This document shows positions 33,640 through 45,149 of a stretch of DNA of 64,000 bases, piece by piece. Below the pieces are notes generated by a model. That model had not been told where the DNA came from, did no database searches, and saw nothing but the letters and a program-made list of their open reading frames with translations. A program made the translations under genes and the position numbers. This DNA comes from Anthonomus grandis grandis (Eukaryota > Arthropoda > Insecta > Coleoptera > Curculionidae): the NCBI RefSeq assembly GCF_022605725.1, contig NC_065557.1, forward strand, positions 22,571,256-22,635,255, written 5' to 3'. Every line of letters starts with the position of its first letter. The first letter of the stretch is position 1.

Positions 33640-35465
33640 AAGGTTGGTGATATAGGTAAAGGATTGAATTGATGAAACAGTGGGCTGCCAAGGCTGTTGT
33701 GCATATAGGTCTCCCGATGGACCCGTCATGCCCCACCGGGGGTTACCAGAGCCCAACGGCCTTAGAGAAACCGATAAGGCTCTCTGGTCTGAAGGACTTA
33801 AAGTCGCTCGGTACACTGAAAGTGTTACCCAAGTATTTGAACCTGGCGCGCGTGAGCGCTGGGCACTCCCCGACTACATGGTCAACGGTTTTATCCTCCT
33901 CACAGCACCATCGACATTCCGGGTTGTCCGCAATACCGATAGTATGGAGATGGCTTCTTAAGTGCCAGTGACCAGTTAAAAGACCTGTCACTAACTGAAT
34001 TTCGCGTCTTTTTAGGCGTAGTAGATTTTTGGTGAGACAGGCAGAGGGCCCACCTATGTGCGCTTTAGCCTATCTCATACCAGGACACTCAGTCCATCTT
34101 CGGGGGGTCCACTTGCCCAGCAGACCCTTCATTGACGCGACCGCAACGCATTTGGCGATACCAACTATGGGTTCCGGCCCCATCGGCACATTCGCGGATC
34201 CCAGTCTGGCAAGAGAGTCCGCTTCCTCATTACCTGCATGGCCAGGTATCCAGGCGAGCTGGACCCTGCATCCAACCTGTACCAGTTTTTTTCAGGACTT
34301 TTATGCACTCTAGTACAAGCTTGGAGCTTACCTTTGCGGCCGTGATAGCCTTAATGGCAGCTCTGCTGTCCGAGCATATTGATACGACTGTATTGCGGTG
34401 TCCGCAGTTTAGGATTTTCTGTCCGCATTTTAATACAGCGAATACTTCGGCCTGGAAGACAGTGACGTGCTCACCCAGCGAGTATGCATTACTGGTATGT
34501 GGGATCCCACCAATAAGCCCTGATCCAGCTCTGTTATTCATTCTGGAGCCATCTGCGTACCAGATGGTCCCCCTATTTAGCAATGCAGGTCTGTTGGAAT
34601 GCTGCCACTCCTCTCTGCCTGCAATGTGCGTCACGAATCCCTCGCAGTCCACAGTCACTGGAGCCATGCAGTCACTGCTCATCAGAAGGAGAGGACATTC
34701 CTGTATGGCCCGTGACCAAATTTTTTCGTGACCGGTCTCGCCAGCACGTAGTTCGCCGAGGACGTATAGCCTGTACGCAGTCCTCATTGCCTCGAATTGC
34801 ACAACGACGTCCAGAGGCGGAAGGCTCAGCAGAGTCTCAAGCGCTCTAGTTGGCGCCGTCCGCATGGAACCCGTTATGCTGAGACATGCAAGACGTTGGA
34901 CTCTGTCCAGTTGAGCACGAATTTTCGCTTTCTCCGTACATGGCCACCAAACGATAGCTCCGTATGTGCGAAGAGGTCTCACAATGCGCGAGTAGATCCA
35001 GTGGAGGATCTTAGGAGACAGACCCCAGGTATTGCCGAAAGCCCGCCTGCAGGCCCATAGGGCGCAGGTGGCCTTCTTCATTCTGATGTCTGCATGATCG
35101 TGCCAGGAGAGTTTGGGATCCAACTTGATTCCCAGAAATCGAACTGTCCTGGAGTAATGCAGCTGCACGCCACCTAGAGATATAACAGGGAGCGTGCCAA
35201 AGTTACGTCTCCTCGTGAATAGTAGGAGCTCTGCTTTTTTGGGGTTAATCCTGAGACCTCCGAAAGGCACCATATGTCCACCATACGCAGGGCTCTCATC
35301 ATAGGGCCCCGCATTGAGACGGCGTATTTCCCTGGGCAAAGGTTACCAGATCATCAGCGTAGGCCTGTTATAGGCCAGCATTGTTTAAAAGATTTATCAG
35401 GCTGTCGACCACAAGGCACCACAAGGTAGGGGACAATACTCCTCCCTGCGGGCAGAGTTTGTTCA
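33640..35465 (-). pseudogene. R1/LOA-like non-LTR retrotransposon, 5' truncated, with RNase H
   Basis: On the - strand the copy begins inside the reverse transcriptase at about 35465 with CPQGGVLSPTLWCLVVDSL, a stop, and the catalytic box AYADDLVTFAQ (about 35360). A long open stretch of 369 codons (35339-34230) follows, with the thumb (SRTVRFLGIKLDPKLSWHDH, RTYGAIVWWPCTEKAKI) and RNase H: YADGSRMNNRAGSG, FQAEVFAVLKC and CSDSRAAIKAI supply the acidic residues. After a break come a PGHAGNEEADSLARLGS block (about 34240) and the tail LVTGLLTGHWHLRSHLH with a Cys/His cluster CRWCCEEDKTVDHVVGEC (about 33910). It is markedly GC-richer and less decayed than its neighbours, so probably the younger R1/LOA-like copy here. 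The 5' end is truncated, as usual for target-primed integration. Confidence 0.9.
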
Positions 35466-35657
35466 TATAGAAACACATGTTCATTGCTAAAGAATTATTA
35501 TAAACCTTTTTATTTGTCTTAGGCAAGAAACTCAGATGTTTCAGAAAATGTATTAAATAGGCGTATTTAATTATGAACTTTTATTTCGGCTTCATTGGCG
35601 ATCTTTCTGTGAAAGAGAATCTCCCAAACACTTTAGGAAGTTATCAAAGGGTTATTT

Positions 35658-36380
35658 GAGCCGTTCAGCGGAAAAGTGGTCTAACTCCCTTAAAGTAGAA
35701 ATTTAGAAAATTAATATTTTGCATCTGGATGAATTAAAAAATCACAGTAACATATTTTTTACTTTTTTGTACATATTTATAATAACCCTGTACTAAAATT
35801 TCATATGGTAAACATTTTTACTGATTGCGCCCTAACCGATAAAAGTGTTCAAAAAATATAGAGCTTAAGGAGCAAAACATTACTACTACTTATCTTACAT
35901 ACTAAACTTACAGTAAGGAGAGTAAGAACAAGTTATTAAACAAATTAATCTTCATCAGAATCGGATAATGGAGCACTGTCAACAGCATCTTCTTTTGTCA
36001 GTAAGTCCAGGAAGAACTGACGCTGAATCGGGGGAATCCACTGAAGAAGTTCTATCATATCTTTTTTCTTAGCTACAGTAACTGATCTACACACTACGTA
36101 CCATAACACTAAAAAAACCTGACTAAACAAGAAAAAGCGAGTTTAATAGGACCTGGCGCGACATCGGAACAGCGTGGTGCCTTGATTTATACCACTATTC
36201 CAGCGAACGAATCCATTATGTTGAGAGGAATAACGTTAGGAAGCTCTTATCTTAGCTAAGTTAAAATTTTGACTTATACCAATTTTCCACTGAATATATT
36301 AGACCAGTAGAAACATAATTGATGGTATAACTCAAAAATTAAAAAATACTGACATATACCACTTTTCCTCTGAGCGGCTC
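35658..36380 (-). mobile_element. Sola-like deletion derivative, 723 bp, TSD ATTT
   Basis: The ends are GAGCCGTTCAGCGGAAAAGT and, inverted from the right, GAGCCGCTCAGAGGAAAAGT (two differences in 20). ATTT flanks both sides (35654-35657 and 36381-36384). Three related direct motifs of the form ATACCANTNTTCCNNYGA lie at about 36190, 36277 and 36356, close to the right end. The only coding piece is a C-terminal exon. Four-base duplication, a terminus opening in GAG and a related C-terminus connect it with the 4.9-kb element at 22846, though the two are clearly different families. Confidence 0.78.
35945..36072 (-). pseudogene. C-terminal exon of a Sola-like transposase
   Basis: An acceptor (TACTGTAG) precedes an open 128-base exon whose frame reads KKKDMIELLQWIPPIQRQFF, then a short stretch and the acidic ending PLSDSDED before TAA at 35945-35947. 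The pattern K-D-hydrophobic-IPP....FF..L followed by an acidic tail matches the end of the transposase at 27200 (IPRVYHQYYKDLP plus an acidic segment). The rest of the gene has been deleted from this element, so the exon has no partner and is presumably not expressed as protein. Confidence 0.5.
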
Positions 36381-36384
36381 ATTT

Positions 36385-38759
36385 GGCGTATGATAAAAAG
36401 TGTGGATTTAAATACAAAGAAATGTATAATGGTTAGATACACAATTTTCTTGAGTTGTTCTATGAATTGTCTTTGAACACCCTTAAGGTAAATTTAAGAG
36501 AGAAACGAGTCATTATACTTTAAGGCGGCAGTACAGAACAATTTGCTAAATATGCGTTTTTTTTTATATGCTATATAACTATATCTTAGTGCTGGGCGAT
36601 TACTGAGGAGATATGAGTGCGGCATTATTTCAAAAATATATTATTCAAAAAAATATCAGAATTTACCAAATGTTCCTCCAAACTCAGTCGTTGTTACGGA
36701 TAATGCACCTGAAAATTTAAAATTAAACAGTAATTTTACATAATCTGACATCATAAGGTTTATGATTTATAGGAACATTTCTGCCTCTCTTTATCTTTTT
36801 AAAAAAGGAAATACTAACTATAAATAAAAGATACCACTTAAAAAACAACTATATTAATGTCAAGATTATAAAAAGTAATGGCCATATTATTTTAAGATTG
36901 TCTATGTATGATTGTGGATTTAACCCGATTAGACTAGTTTGGAATACTACCTTAAAAAACAGATTCGAAGATGCCACATGAAAATATACATACGACATTA
37001 ATATTATTATTAAAAACATACGACAAGGTATTTCAGAATTAAAACTGGAAACGAATACGCAGGTTTACCACTGATAATACCTTAGATAATAATTGGGTCG
37101 GACGGTGAGGATTTCTACTTCTGAAGAGAGACTAAAGACAATGTATTGCTGATATTTCCGGTATGTACGGGAAAATAAGGTTCAAGAGCCTAAGCCGTTT
37201 CACTTGACTTGACGGTAGACAGTCCCAACATTTTCCTAAAAATATAAATAAATCCCTTTTGCCTGTTTGTCCCTTTCTGCCTTTTACAAGTCTGTGGAGA
37301 TAATTATAATTTAATAATCGTAAACATGCTGTTGTTTTGATTTAGAGGTAAGTTGGTTTTAGGTGTGTGAAATAACTGTAGATTGTAGGGATGTTTGTTC
37401 ATTTGTATGCCTTGTTTTTCTGCAATGTTATAGTGTATTTCAGTAAAGTATTAACAGAGACAACCAGTTGCATTAAGATTGAGTTGTCTTGTAAATTGAT
37501 TCCATTCATAAATAATTAAAATCTCATACAACTGTGTTTCCCTTACCACCATATAATTGTAGACTAAATCCTTGTGAACAGACAAGTAGAAGCATTTTTA
37601 CTAGAAGGTAAAATAGAACTCATAAGATAAAATATATTAAACTACCCTTTAATCAAACCATTAAATAAGTGGCACCAGAGAACTGCAGAAAAGCAAAAGC
37701 TGTCATTGAGCAGGAGAAGGTGATGTGGAATCTTGATTTAATTTTTTAATAATAATTCAAGAAGTGATGTAATAATTATATTATATTAAATATTGTTGTA
37801 ATAATTATATTAAATATTGTCAAATTTATATTCCTTTTACAAATGTAGTAAACAACATAATTTATTTTTGTCACTTACCAAAGAACCTGCTCGAACCTAA
37901 CAACATAAATAGCAGGTGACAACATAGATGTAACAGGAAAAAAGCAGTTTTGTCCAAAATAAAATATCTGGTGCCAACTATACCTCTAAAGAAATTAACT
38001 AATTTATAGAAATATGGAAGTGGCATAAGTGATTGTTGAGTAGTCCTATAGTCCTTTTGCAAACCTAATAAAATTTTGTTGGTCTATACATTTTTGAAAT
38101 TTATAGACCATTTGATTACTTTTGGTTGTATAAAACTACTTATCTTGACTTAATGGTCAATAAAAAATTTATTTGGAATCACAATAAAATGCCAAAAAGT
38201 TCATTGATTTAAATTTATTTGAAAATATAAGAATAAGTACAAATAAAACAAACTTGTAATTGTTAGAACAGAATCCAAAGATAAGCACTGCACTATTTTA
38301 AATTTACTCTGAATTTGAATTATGCTACGCTGATGGCTCTGGAGAAATTCTCATTTGAGTGTTTTTGGGAATTACTGTAAAAGATTGTGCCTCACTATGG
38401 AAACTCCTTCACATATGATGGATAATTCTAGAAAATTATGTTGTACAACACTTAAGTTAGTATTAATTTCAATGGAAAATTCACTGATTTTTCTGCTGAA
38501 ATTGTAATAATAAAAGCATTTTAATATTGCCTTTTCAGCTATTTACAAAAGAATATGTTTTTAAAAATATGTTCACAAAAAACATGTAAATCATAGTCAT
38601 AAGCATTTCCAACTTTAAAGATGTACCAAGCAATATTGGTGACAGAGACTGTATCAACTTACTATTAGATAATTATTATTGAGAAATAAAATTAAATACT
38701 ACTTCAAATTTAAAGAACAATGTGAACAATTTTCAAAACTCCTATCTTCATTAATAATA
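36385..38759. other. AT-rich intergenic stretch with a DDE fragment
   Basis: At about 36656-36715 the + strand reads YQNLPNVPPNSVVVTDNAP, the second-Asp block of IS630/Tc1-type (DDE_3) transposases, with no other part of such a gene nearby. The rest shows nothing I can support. Confidence 0.45.
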
Positions 38760-40090
38760 CAGGGTGTTTCAGAACTATGGGATCAAACTTCTGGGGGTTG
38801 TTCAGTGCAACAGAAGAATCCATTTGAGTATAGGAACCCATGTCCGAAAATGCGTCACTACGCCACTACGGCCCTAAGACGCGTGAAATTTTATAAAAAA
38901 CATTAATTACCTAAATAGGATGTGCTGCATTTATTTTTACCTTTCGTAAATGGTACCATAACAACAATTGTTTAAAATCAACGCTTATCAATGTCAATTC
39001 TCAATGTCATGTTTAAAAATTTTATAGCTTACAATTTTTAAACATTTATTGCTAATGGAAAACTTTACCAATCAAGAATTCGCGGATATGCATTTGGCAT
39101 ACGGAGCAACAAACTGCAATGCACGAGCAGCATCGCGGTTGTATCATGAACGTTATCCCAAACGACAGCATTCTGGATACAAAAAGTTTATTGCGGTTCA
39201 TCGGCGGCTCGCTGAGACAGGCATGTTTAAGACCAAGATGCATAATACTGGTGTTGCTCGAACCGTAAGAACGGTCGAATTTGAAGAAGAGGTGCTTCAG
39301 TGAGTTGCCGATGAACCATCAAATAGCACACGTGACGTCGCTAAGAATATGAATACGAGTAACGCTTCTGTCTGGCGGGTACTACACGAGCAACAACTCC
39401 ATCCTTACCACTTCCAGAAAGTTCAAGGTATGACTGCAGCCGATTATCATCCTAGAGTTCAATTTTGTCGATGGCTTCTGGATCATTGCACAACCAAATT
39501 TTTTACAATATGTTTTGTGGACCGATGAAGCCTCTTTCACAAGAGACAGTATTTTTAATAGTAGGAATAGACATGTTTGGGACAAAGAAAATCCTTATGC
39601 AATTTTTCCAAGAAAACATCAGAATCGTTAATCTGTCAAGGTATGGGCAGGCATTGTTGATGATTATTTAATTGGGCCATACCTTCTACCGGAACGGTGA
39701 ACAGGACCTATTTATCTGCGTTTCTTGGAGGAAGTTCTCCTAGAACTCCTTGAAAATGTTCCACTAAACGTTAGACAGCAAATGTGGTTTCAGCATGATG
39801 GAGCGCCGGCTCACTTTGCTCTACAAGTAGGCGAGTATTTGGCTCAGCGGTTTGGGCACCGTTGGATTGCCAGAGGTGGAGCAGTTTCTTGGCCTCCTAG
39901 GTCACCTGATTTAACGTCGCTTGATTTTTTCTTGTGAGGACATGTAAAGTCTTTAGTCTACGAAAACTCCAGTAGAATCAGAGCTAGACTTAATTGGACG
40001 AATAACAGCAGCATTTGAAATCATTCAAAATGAGGATCAAATTTTTAGTGTAGACAGTGTCTATTATAGCTAATAACAGGTAGTAGCTAC
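38760..40090 (+). mobile_element. Mariner-like (DD41D) element, right terminal repeat missing
   Basis: The left end TA-CAGGGTGTTTCAGAAC and the next 120 bases closely match both ends of the element at 14771, including GAGTATAGGAACCCA and the ACGCG box. The transposase region follows. I found no inverted copy of the end after the gene: sequence past 40090 is unrelated, so the right end has been lost or decayed. Confidence 0.83.
39049..39990 (+). pseudogene. Mariner-like transposase (DD41D), frameshifted
   Basis: From an ATG at 39055 the frame reads MENFTNQEFADMHLAYGATN and continues through the first helix-turn-helix to RTVEFEEEVLQ, where a stop (39301-39303) interrupts it. The same frame resumes with STRDVAKNMNTSNASVWRVL, the second DNA-binding helix. 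After a shift near 39500 the catalytic core appears: VLWTDEASFTRDS (first Asp, about 39520), WFQHDGAPAHFA (second Asp, about 39800) and SPDLTSLDFFL (third Asp, about 39930). Exactly 41 residues separate the last two aspartates, the spacing described for the rosa group of mariners. Stops and at least two shifts make it dead. Confidence 0.85.
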
Positions 40091-40799
40091 ATTTTTTACA
40101 TGTTAAGACATAATATTACATATGCTAATTTATTATACCTGATTTTGAAAAACACATTGAACATATTGTTGAAATTTTTTGTCTAAATTAGAAATGTTTT
40201 TCATTTTATTTACATTTACTTTCTAAAAAAATGTAAATTGCTTATGCCAAAGAAGTGACTGTATTTACCTGCTGTATCACCTATATTGTGCAGATGTATG
40301 TATTGTTGTTGTTGTTGGCCTGTCAATATTTGTGTAATACAATATATTTTTATTTAATAAAACTAGTCACACTGGAGATTTCAGCTATGGGACTATCCAC
40401 ATACTTATATTTGCCTCAGACACATTCATTTAATGCATTAGCACCTCAAATAAATATAATAAATACAAATAGGAATAATGAAATTATTCTGATATGTTTA
40501 TTCAAACAATAAAATTAAAAATTTGAGAAGATATAAGATTCAGCCCTCAGAACTAATATATGATTTATAAAATAGTTAATATATCAAATTTTAGAGATCT
40601 TGAACCAGAAACTTTTTTTATTATTCGTCATAATTCTAGTCTACTATTTTTACATTTCTAGCCCCGCAAGTATTTATATTCCTCTGTACACTTATTCTGT
40701 TTTATCTTATTTATTCTATTTTATTTACTTTACTTTCATCTTTAAACTTTACTCTTTAAACTGTATTTTAAACTTTATCTGTGCAAGCTATCTCATGTA
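40091..40799. other. T-rich spacer
   Basis: Pyrimidine-rich sequence leading to the truncated jockey copy; frames here are low-complexity and not taken as genes. Confidence 0.4.
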
Positions 40800-42273
40800 T
40801 GTCCTATTTATAAATCTGGGAATAAGAGTGACATAACTAACTATCGTCCCATTAGTATCCTCTCTGCAATTCCTAAGCTGTTCGAGCACTGTGTAGAGCT
40901 GGTTCTATCTGGCACATTTCAGGAAATAATTGGAGCTCAGCAGCATGGATTCACCAGAGGTCGTTCTGTGGATACAAACTTGTTTGTTTTTAGCAACTAT
41001 ATCTTCAAATCTTTTGCCGACGGTAATGAAACACATGCGATATACACGGACTTTAGTAAGGCCTTCGATAGGGTCAACCATATTATTCTTATCTCTCATA
41101 TTTCAGATCTCGGCATCAGCGGATCTCTTTTACTTTGGATCAAGTCTTATCTGATGGATAGAGAGCAGAGTGTTAAAATTGGTGGTTTTTTGTCCAACCC
41201 ATTTTTGACAACTTCAGGGGTCCCTCAGGGCTCCCATTTGAGACCATTGTTATTCAGTCTCTTTATCAATCACCTCGGCACCCTACTGGAGTCTGAGTTT
41301 TTGCTCTTCGCTGATGATTTGAAAATTTTTCGGCGGATTTCCTCCTCTCAGGATCAGTTGGTGCTTCAGAGAGATATAAACAGAGTGTTTTCCTGGTGTA
41401 AGTCGAATGAAATGTCATTGAATGTTAAGAAATGTGGGTTTATGAGGTTTACTCGTTTAAGGCTCTCCCCTCCTTGTCAATATGTTATTGATGGTATCCC
41501 CTTGAAGGAGCTTGACTCAGTCAAGGATTTGGGTGTCTTTCTGGACCCGAGTCTTACTTTCTCCCACCACTTCGAAAATACTGTAAATAGAGCTAATAAA
41601 CTGCTTGGTTTTATCAAAAGATCTTGCAAAGACTTTACTAATGTGTCAGCATTGAAGACACTATATATTTGCCTGGTGAGATCCTTCTCGAATTCTCCAA
41701 TATTGTTTGGTCACCTCATTTTCTGATTCACATTGAGAGTCTTGAAAATATCCAGCACAAGTTTATCAGGTTTGCCAGATATACTCTTATGAAGTCAGGC
41801 CTGGATCTTACCTGTTCAGAGACCATGTCCTACCTGAGCATAAACTCCTTATCAAGTAGAAGGCAGTTCTTTGATGTTTGCGTTGCGTTTAAGGTTTTGA
41901 ATGGTATTGTTAGAAGTCCGGAATGTCTGTGCCTTTTCTCTTTGCATGTATCTTCTTACACAACACGAGGTCAGGCGCTTCTCCACATTCCCTTTTGCAG
42001 AACATCCTATCTACTAAACAGTCCTATAAATAGAATAGCTTCTACAGTGAATAGATTTGCAAAAGATCTTGATTTTTTCGGTACATCTTTAAATAAATTT
42101 AAGTCGTCAGCTAGGGCAACTATCTTGGGATAGTGCCCTACTCCCACTCTTTGGATTATGTTTAGCACAGTATTGTTTATTAGTATTATAGTTTTTACTT
42201 AAGACTACTGTTAATTATTAATAAGTACTTGAAATGTTATATACGTTGATGAATAAATAAATAAATAAATAAA
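40800..42273 (+). pseudogene. Jockey-like non-LTR retrotransposon, 5' truncated
   Basis: The copy enters the reverse transcriptase at its fingers (CPIYKSGNKSDITNYRPIS, 40800) and keeps nearly all of it: GFTRGRSVDTNLF, YTDFSKAFDRVNH (catalytic Asp, about 41045), SGVPQGSHLRPLLFSLF (a Gly in the usual GVPQGS.LGP is replaced by Arg), and FADDLKIF (41307-41330) with both aspartates. The thumb GVFLDPSLTFSHHF follows. A frame change near 41675 passes to the C-terminal part with SLENIQHKFIRFARY, which ends in a stop at 42131-42133. The 3' end is an AATA-type tail at 42249-42271. The open stretch of over 250 codons indicates a fairly recent insertion that was dead on arrival through truncation. Confidence 0.9.
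42250..42272 (+). repeat. (AATA)n tail of the jockey copy
   Basis: About five tandem AATA units mark the 3' end of the insertion; a target duplication could not be pinned down because the 5' flank is also low-complexity. Confidence 0.75.
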
Positions 42274-42411
42274 AAGCTGTGTGTACTTATTAGTAAAAAT
42301 GTCCCTTTTTTCTTTTTTGTATGTAATTTATACAAATCTGTTGGTTTTTAGATACTTGTCCTTAACGGCAGAAAACCTCAAATTAAGCTGAAGCTTTTTG
42401 ATTCATAAAAA

Positions 42412-42561
42412 ATGAATTCTGCTATTAATGTTGGTGTTGAGGATATGACAGCAACTATTGTAAAGATTCTACTCTTCCTCGGAGCACTTTTTCAAATGGT
42501 CTGCCTAGGAGCGTGCATATTTGTTAAGGAAACTCCCAATGATAGTAATTGGGCACCAAGG
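42412..42561 (+). CDS. MANBAL/anon-73B1 family membrane protein (UPF0239), exon 1
   Basis: This exon encodes the first 50 residues of an 83-residue protein. After a short polar N-terminus a single membrane segment spans about residues 17-39: KILLFLGALFQMVCLGACIF. The core LFLGALFQ..C is the family's most conserved stretch (human MANBAL and Drosophila anon-73B1 have LFLGAIFQ-like and LYVGALFQ-like versions, as I recall them). The exon ends after a complete codon, followed by GTAATA. Exon 2 lies 6.8 kb downstream in the same phase and supplies the basic tail; total length fits the family (about 85). The molecular function is not established; a role in the endomembrane system is only inferred from topology. 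The intron is packed with retrotransposon copies. Confidence 0.8.
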
Positions 42562-43489
42562 GTAATAAATTTAGAATTTTTTTTTAACTTAATTGTTGGT
42601 AATAAATGTAGAGCACGTTATTTGTATTGAAAATAATTTACAATTATAAGTTTAATTTTTATTAATTCTCTTCATAATTTATTTCATCTGTATGGGCTAT
42701 TTAACCCTTAATATTTTATTAAGGTAGTAATATATTTGCATAAAATATTTTCTGATGTGAATCAAGAATACTAATACTACCAATCCAAGAGTTTCACTCC
42801 CATTTTGAGTTTATGTTTCTATGCACATTTTACACAGAGTGTTTTTGTATTGCAAGTATTTGCATTCTAAAATTCACCACCTCCAAGCAACATTTATTGC
42901 AAGTTGAATTAAAAATCGTAGCTGCAGATTTGTCTTAAATGTTTTGAACATTTACAGGCTTTTACTTTGATTGAATCAAGTATTTAATTAAAAGAACATC
43001 AGCAGTTGAAGGTACTGCTCTGCATGTTATACTCTTTAATTTACAAATCAATTACTCGCGGAAAAAGAAGTCCACTGGGTGCAATCTGATGATTGGGGAA
43101 ATCAAGTTATTGCACCTGCTTTGCCTAATTAATTATGCACTGTACTAAAATAAAATAACGTGTAGCACTAGCGTACATAAACAATAGATGCTCACATATT
43201 AAAATGTTCAGTCATTGGGTAGGCAGAGATTAAGTCAAAATCAAAAAGTTGCTTTATTTGTTACTAACAAAATAATGTGTACAGAGTCTCATCTTTTAAT
43301 TCTTAATTTCTAAGTTAATCAATATACAAAGCACATTCATTATTCTTTTACTTTTAAGTTGCATATAAAATAATAGAGGGTAAACTTAATTTAAACCAAT
43401 GTAGGACGTATAAGATTTAATCAAATTCAAAATGTGCTTTATTATCATAAATACATGGTATTTGTTGATAAAGCCACTTATAATATTCC

Positions 43490-44345
43490 CCTAATTACAG
43501 ACCCATAGCATTGCTTTCAACCCTGTCCAAAATTATTGAAAAATTAGTAAAAAGCAGCATGGCATCATATCTGCAAAAAAATAAATTCAACAATGCTGTG
43601 GCATGATCTTAGTGCTGCATATCTAAAATAATAAATTAATAAATAAGGACATTGCTGTGATAAAAAAATGGTGTGACTGTAAAAAACTTTGAATATTGCC
43701 AAAACCAGTATTATAAATTTTAAATGCAGTTTAAGTAAAGTATCCTTGGGTACAAGTGCTTTAAATAATTTGAGTGAAAATAAAATTTTTGGGAATAGGC
43801 ATAGACAATAAATTAAAATTTGAAAGCCATATTAAGCTACTAAGCATAAAACTAGAATCAAATTGTTATGCTCTTAAGGTGGTGTCCCAGGAGGTTGAGT
43901 TTAGTGTTGCCAAAAATACTTATTTTGCATTAGTTGAATCAAATCTATGGTATGGATTATGTTTCTGGGGTGCATGTTTGACCAACTTTTCAAGTGTTTT
44001 TGTGTTGCAAAAAATGGCTCAGATACATTTGCAAAATTGGAGCAAGGGATTCATGCGAAGAACTTTTCATTTCACACAAAATCTGCCTTCTTTAATCATT
44101 TTCGAATTCGTTTGTCTTATTCATAAAAAATATAGAAACCACAGCAATGTAACAGAAAGACATGAATATAGCAGTAGAAGGGCCAATGATGTAACTATCA
44201 ATACCTAACAGTACATCAATAAAAACAATCTTATTTTCGATGGTAAAAAGCTGTATAATAATCTTCCTGCAGATATCAAAGAGATTCATAATAAAAAGCT
44301 CTTTCCAAAAAGTGTAAAAGGATTGCATGTTGCAAAAGTACTATG
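43490..44345 (+). pseudogene. Jockey/CR1-like retrotransposon with internal deletion
   Basis: This begins with the fingers block PNYRPIALLSTLSKIIEKLV (43493-43552), then skips the whole palm of the reverse transcriptase. It resumes at 43740-44210 in an open frame with the thumb and C-terminal portion: IKFLGIGIDNKLKFESHI, WYGLCFWGACLTNFSSVFVL (the YG...WG block) and LIHKKYRNHSN. A stop at 44206 is followed by FDGKKLYNNLPADIKEIHN, the usual penultimate block. The catalytic residues are gone, so the copy could never be active by itself. It lies in the sense direction of the host gene. Confidence 0.8.
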
Positions 44346-45149
44346 AAATAGGAGACTTTTTAGCAGAAAGATTTTAAATGTATGTCCCTTTTTAACATCT
44401 TTTAATGTTAAAGTTTTAATATTTTATCGATGTATATGTAAAGTTAAGTTTGAATTTTAATATTGTAATTTGTTCATTTGTATTATATGTTAAATCTAGT
44501 TTTATTTTATTCTTACTATATATATAATATATGTATATATATTATGGTTTGTTAACTTTTTTGTTTTTTTTTCATCTTGTCAACAGTATTTCTTATGATA
44601 ATGAAGCTTCTATTGATTGATATATAATATAAAACATGCACATAAATCAACATTTACTAACACAAAATTAAAAAAAAAATAGAATACTGGGTTCAACATA
44701 CTAGCATAAACAATAATAACACAATTTAATGTAAAATTCAAGACGAAATGTGCAATATTAGAAACTAATTATTTCTTATTGGCCTATTCCCAATTATCTT
44801 CAAAAAAGTCTATTAGGCTGTAAAAATACTTGCTTTTAAGAAGTTCCGTTAAGGACTTTTATAGGCTTTGATGCAATTTGGAAGATGGTTAAAAATTGTA
44901 TGCTCAAGTATATATAAGGGAATTCCATGTTAGTTCACTTTTCGGGATGGGCATTGGAATATTGTCTGGTATTGTAATGTTTTGAGAAGCAATTATTTAC
45001 AAGATACGATTTATATTTTTATATATTATGCAAGCAGACTTAACACTAAACAAGCAACACAAGGTAAGTATGTTTAAATAGGGTCTATATTAGTGCTGTG
45101 TACATTTATGACAGATATATCTAATGGCTCTTTTTCACAAAAACAAACA

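Noticed and set aside
34029..34849. Long + strand frames (up to 199 codons) opposite the R1/LOA-like copy
   Set aside because: They are shadows of the GC-rich - strand RNase H frame, which shows clear family motifs.
40255..40836. Hydrophobic frames suggesting membrane proteins
   Set aside because: T-rich, low-complexity DNA produces Leu/Phe/Tyr-rich frames by composition alone.
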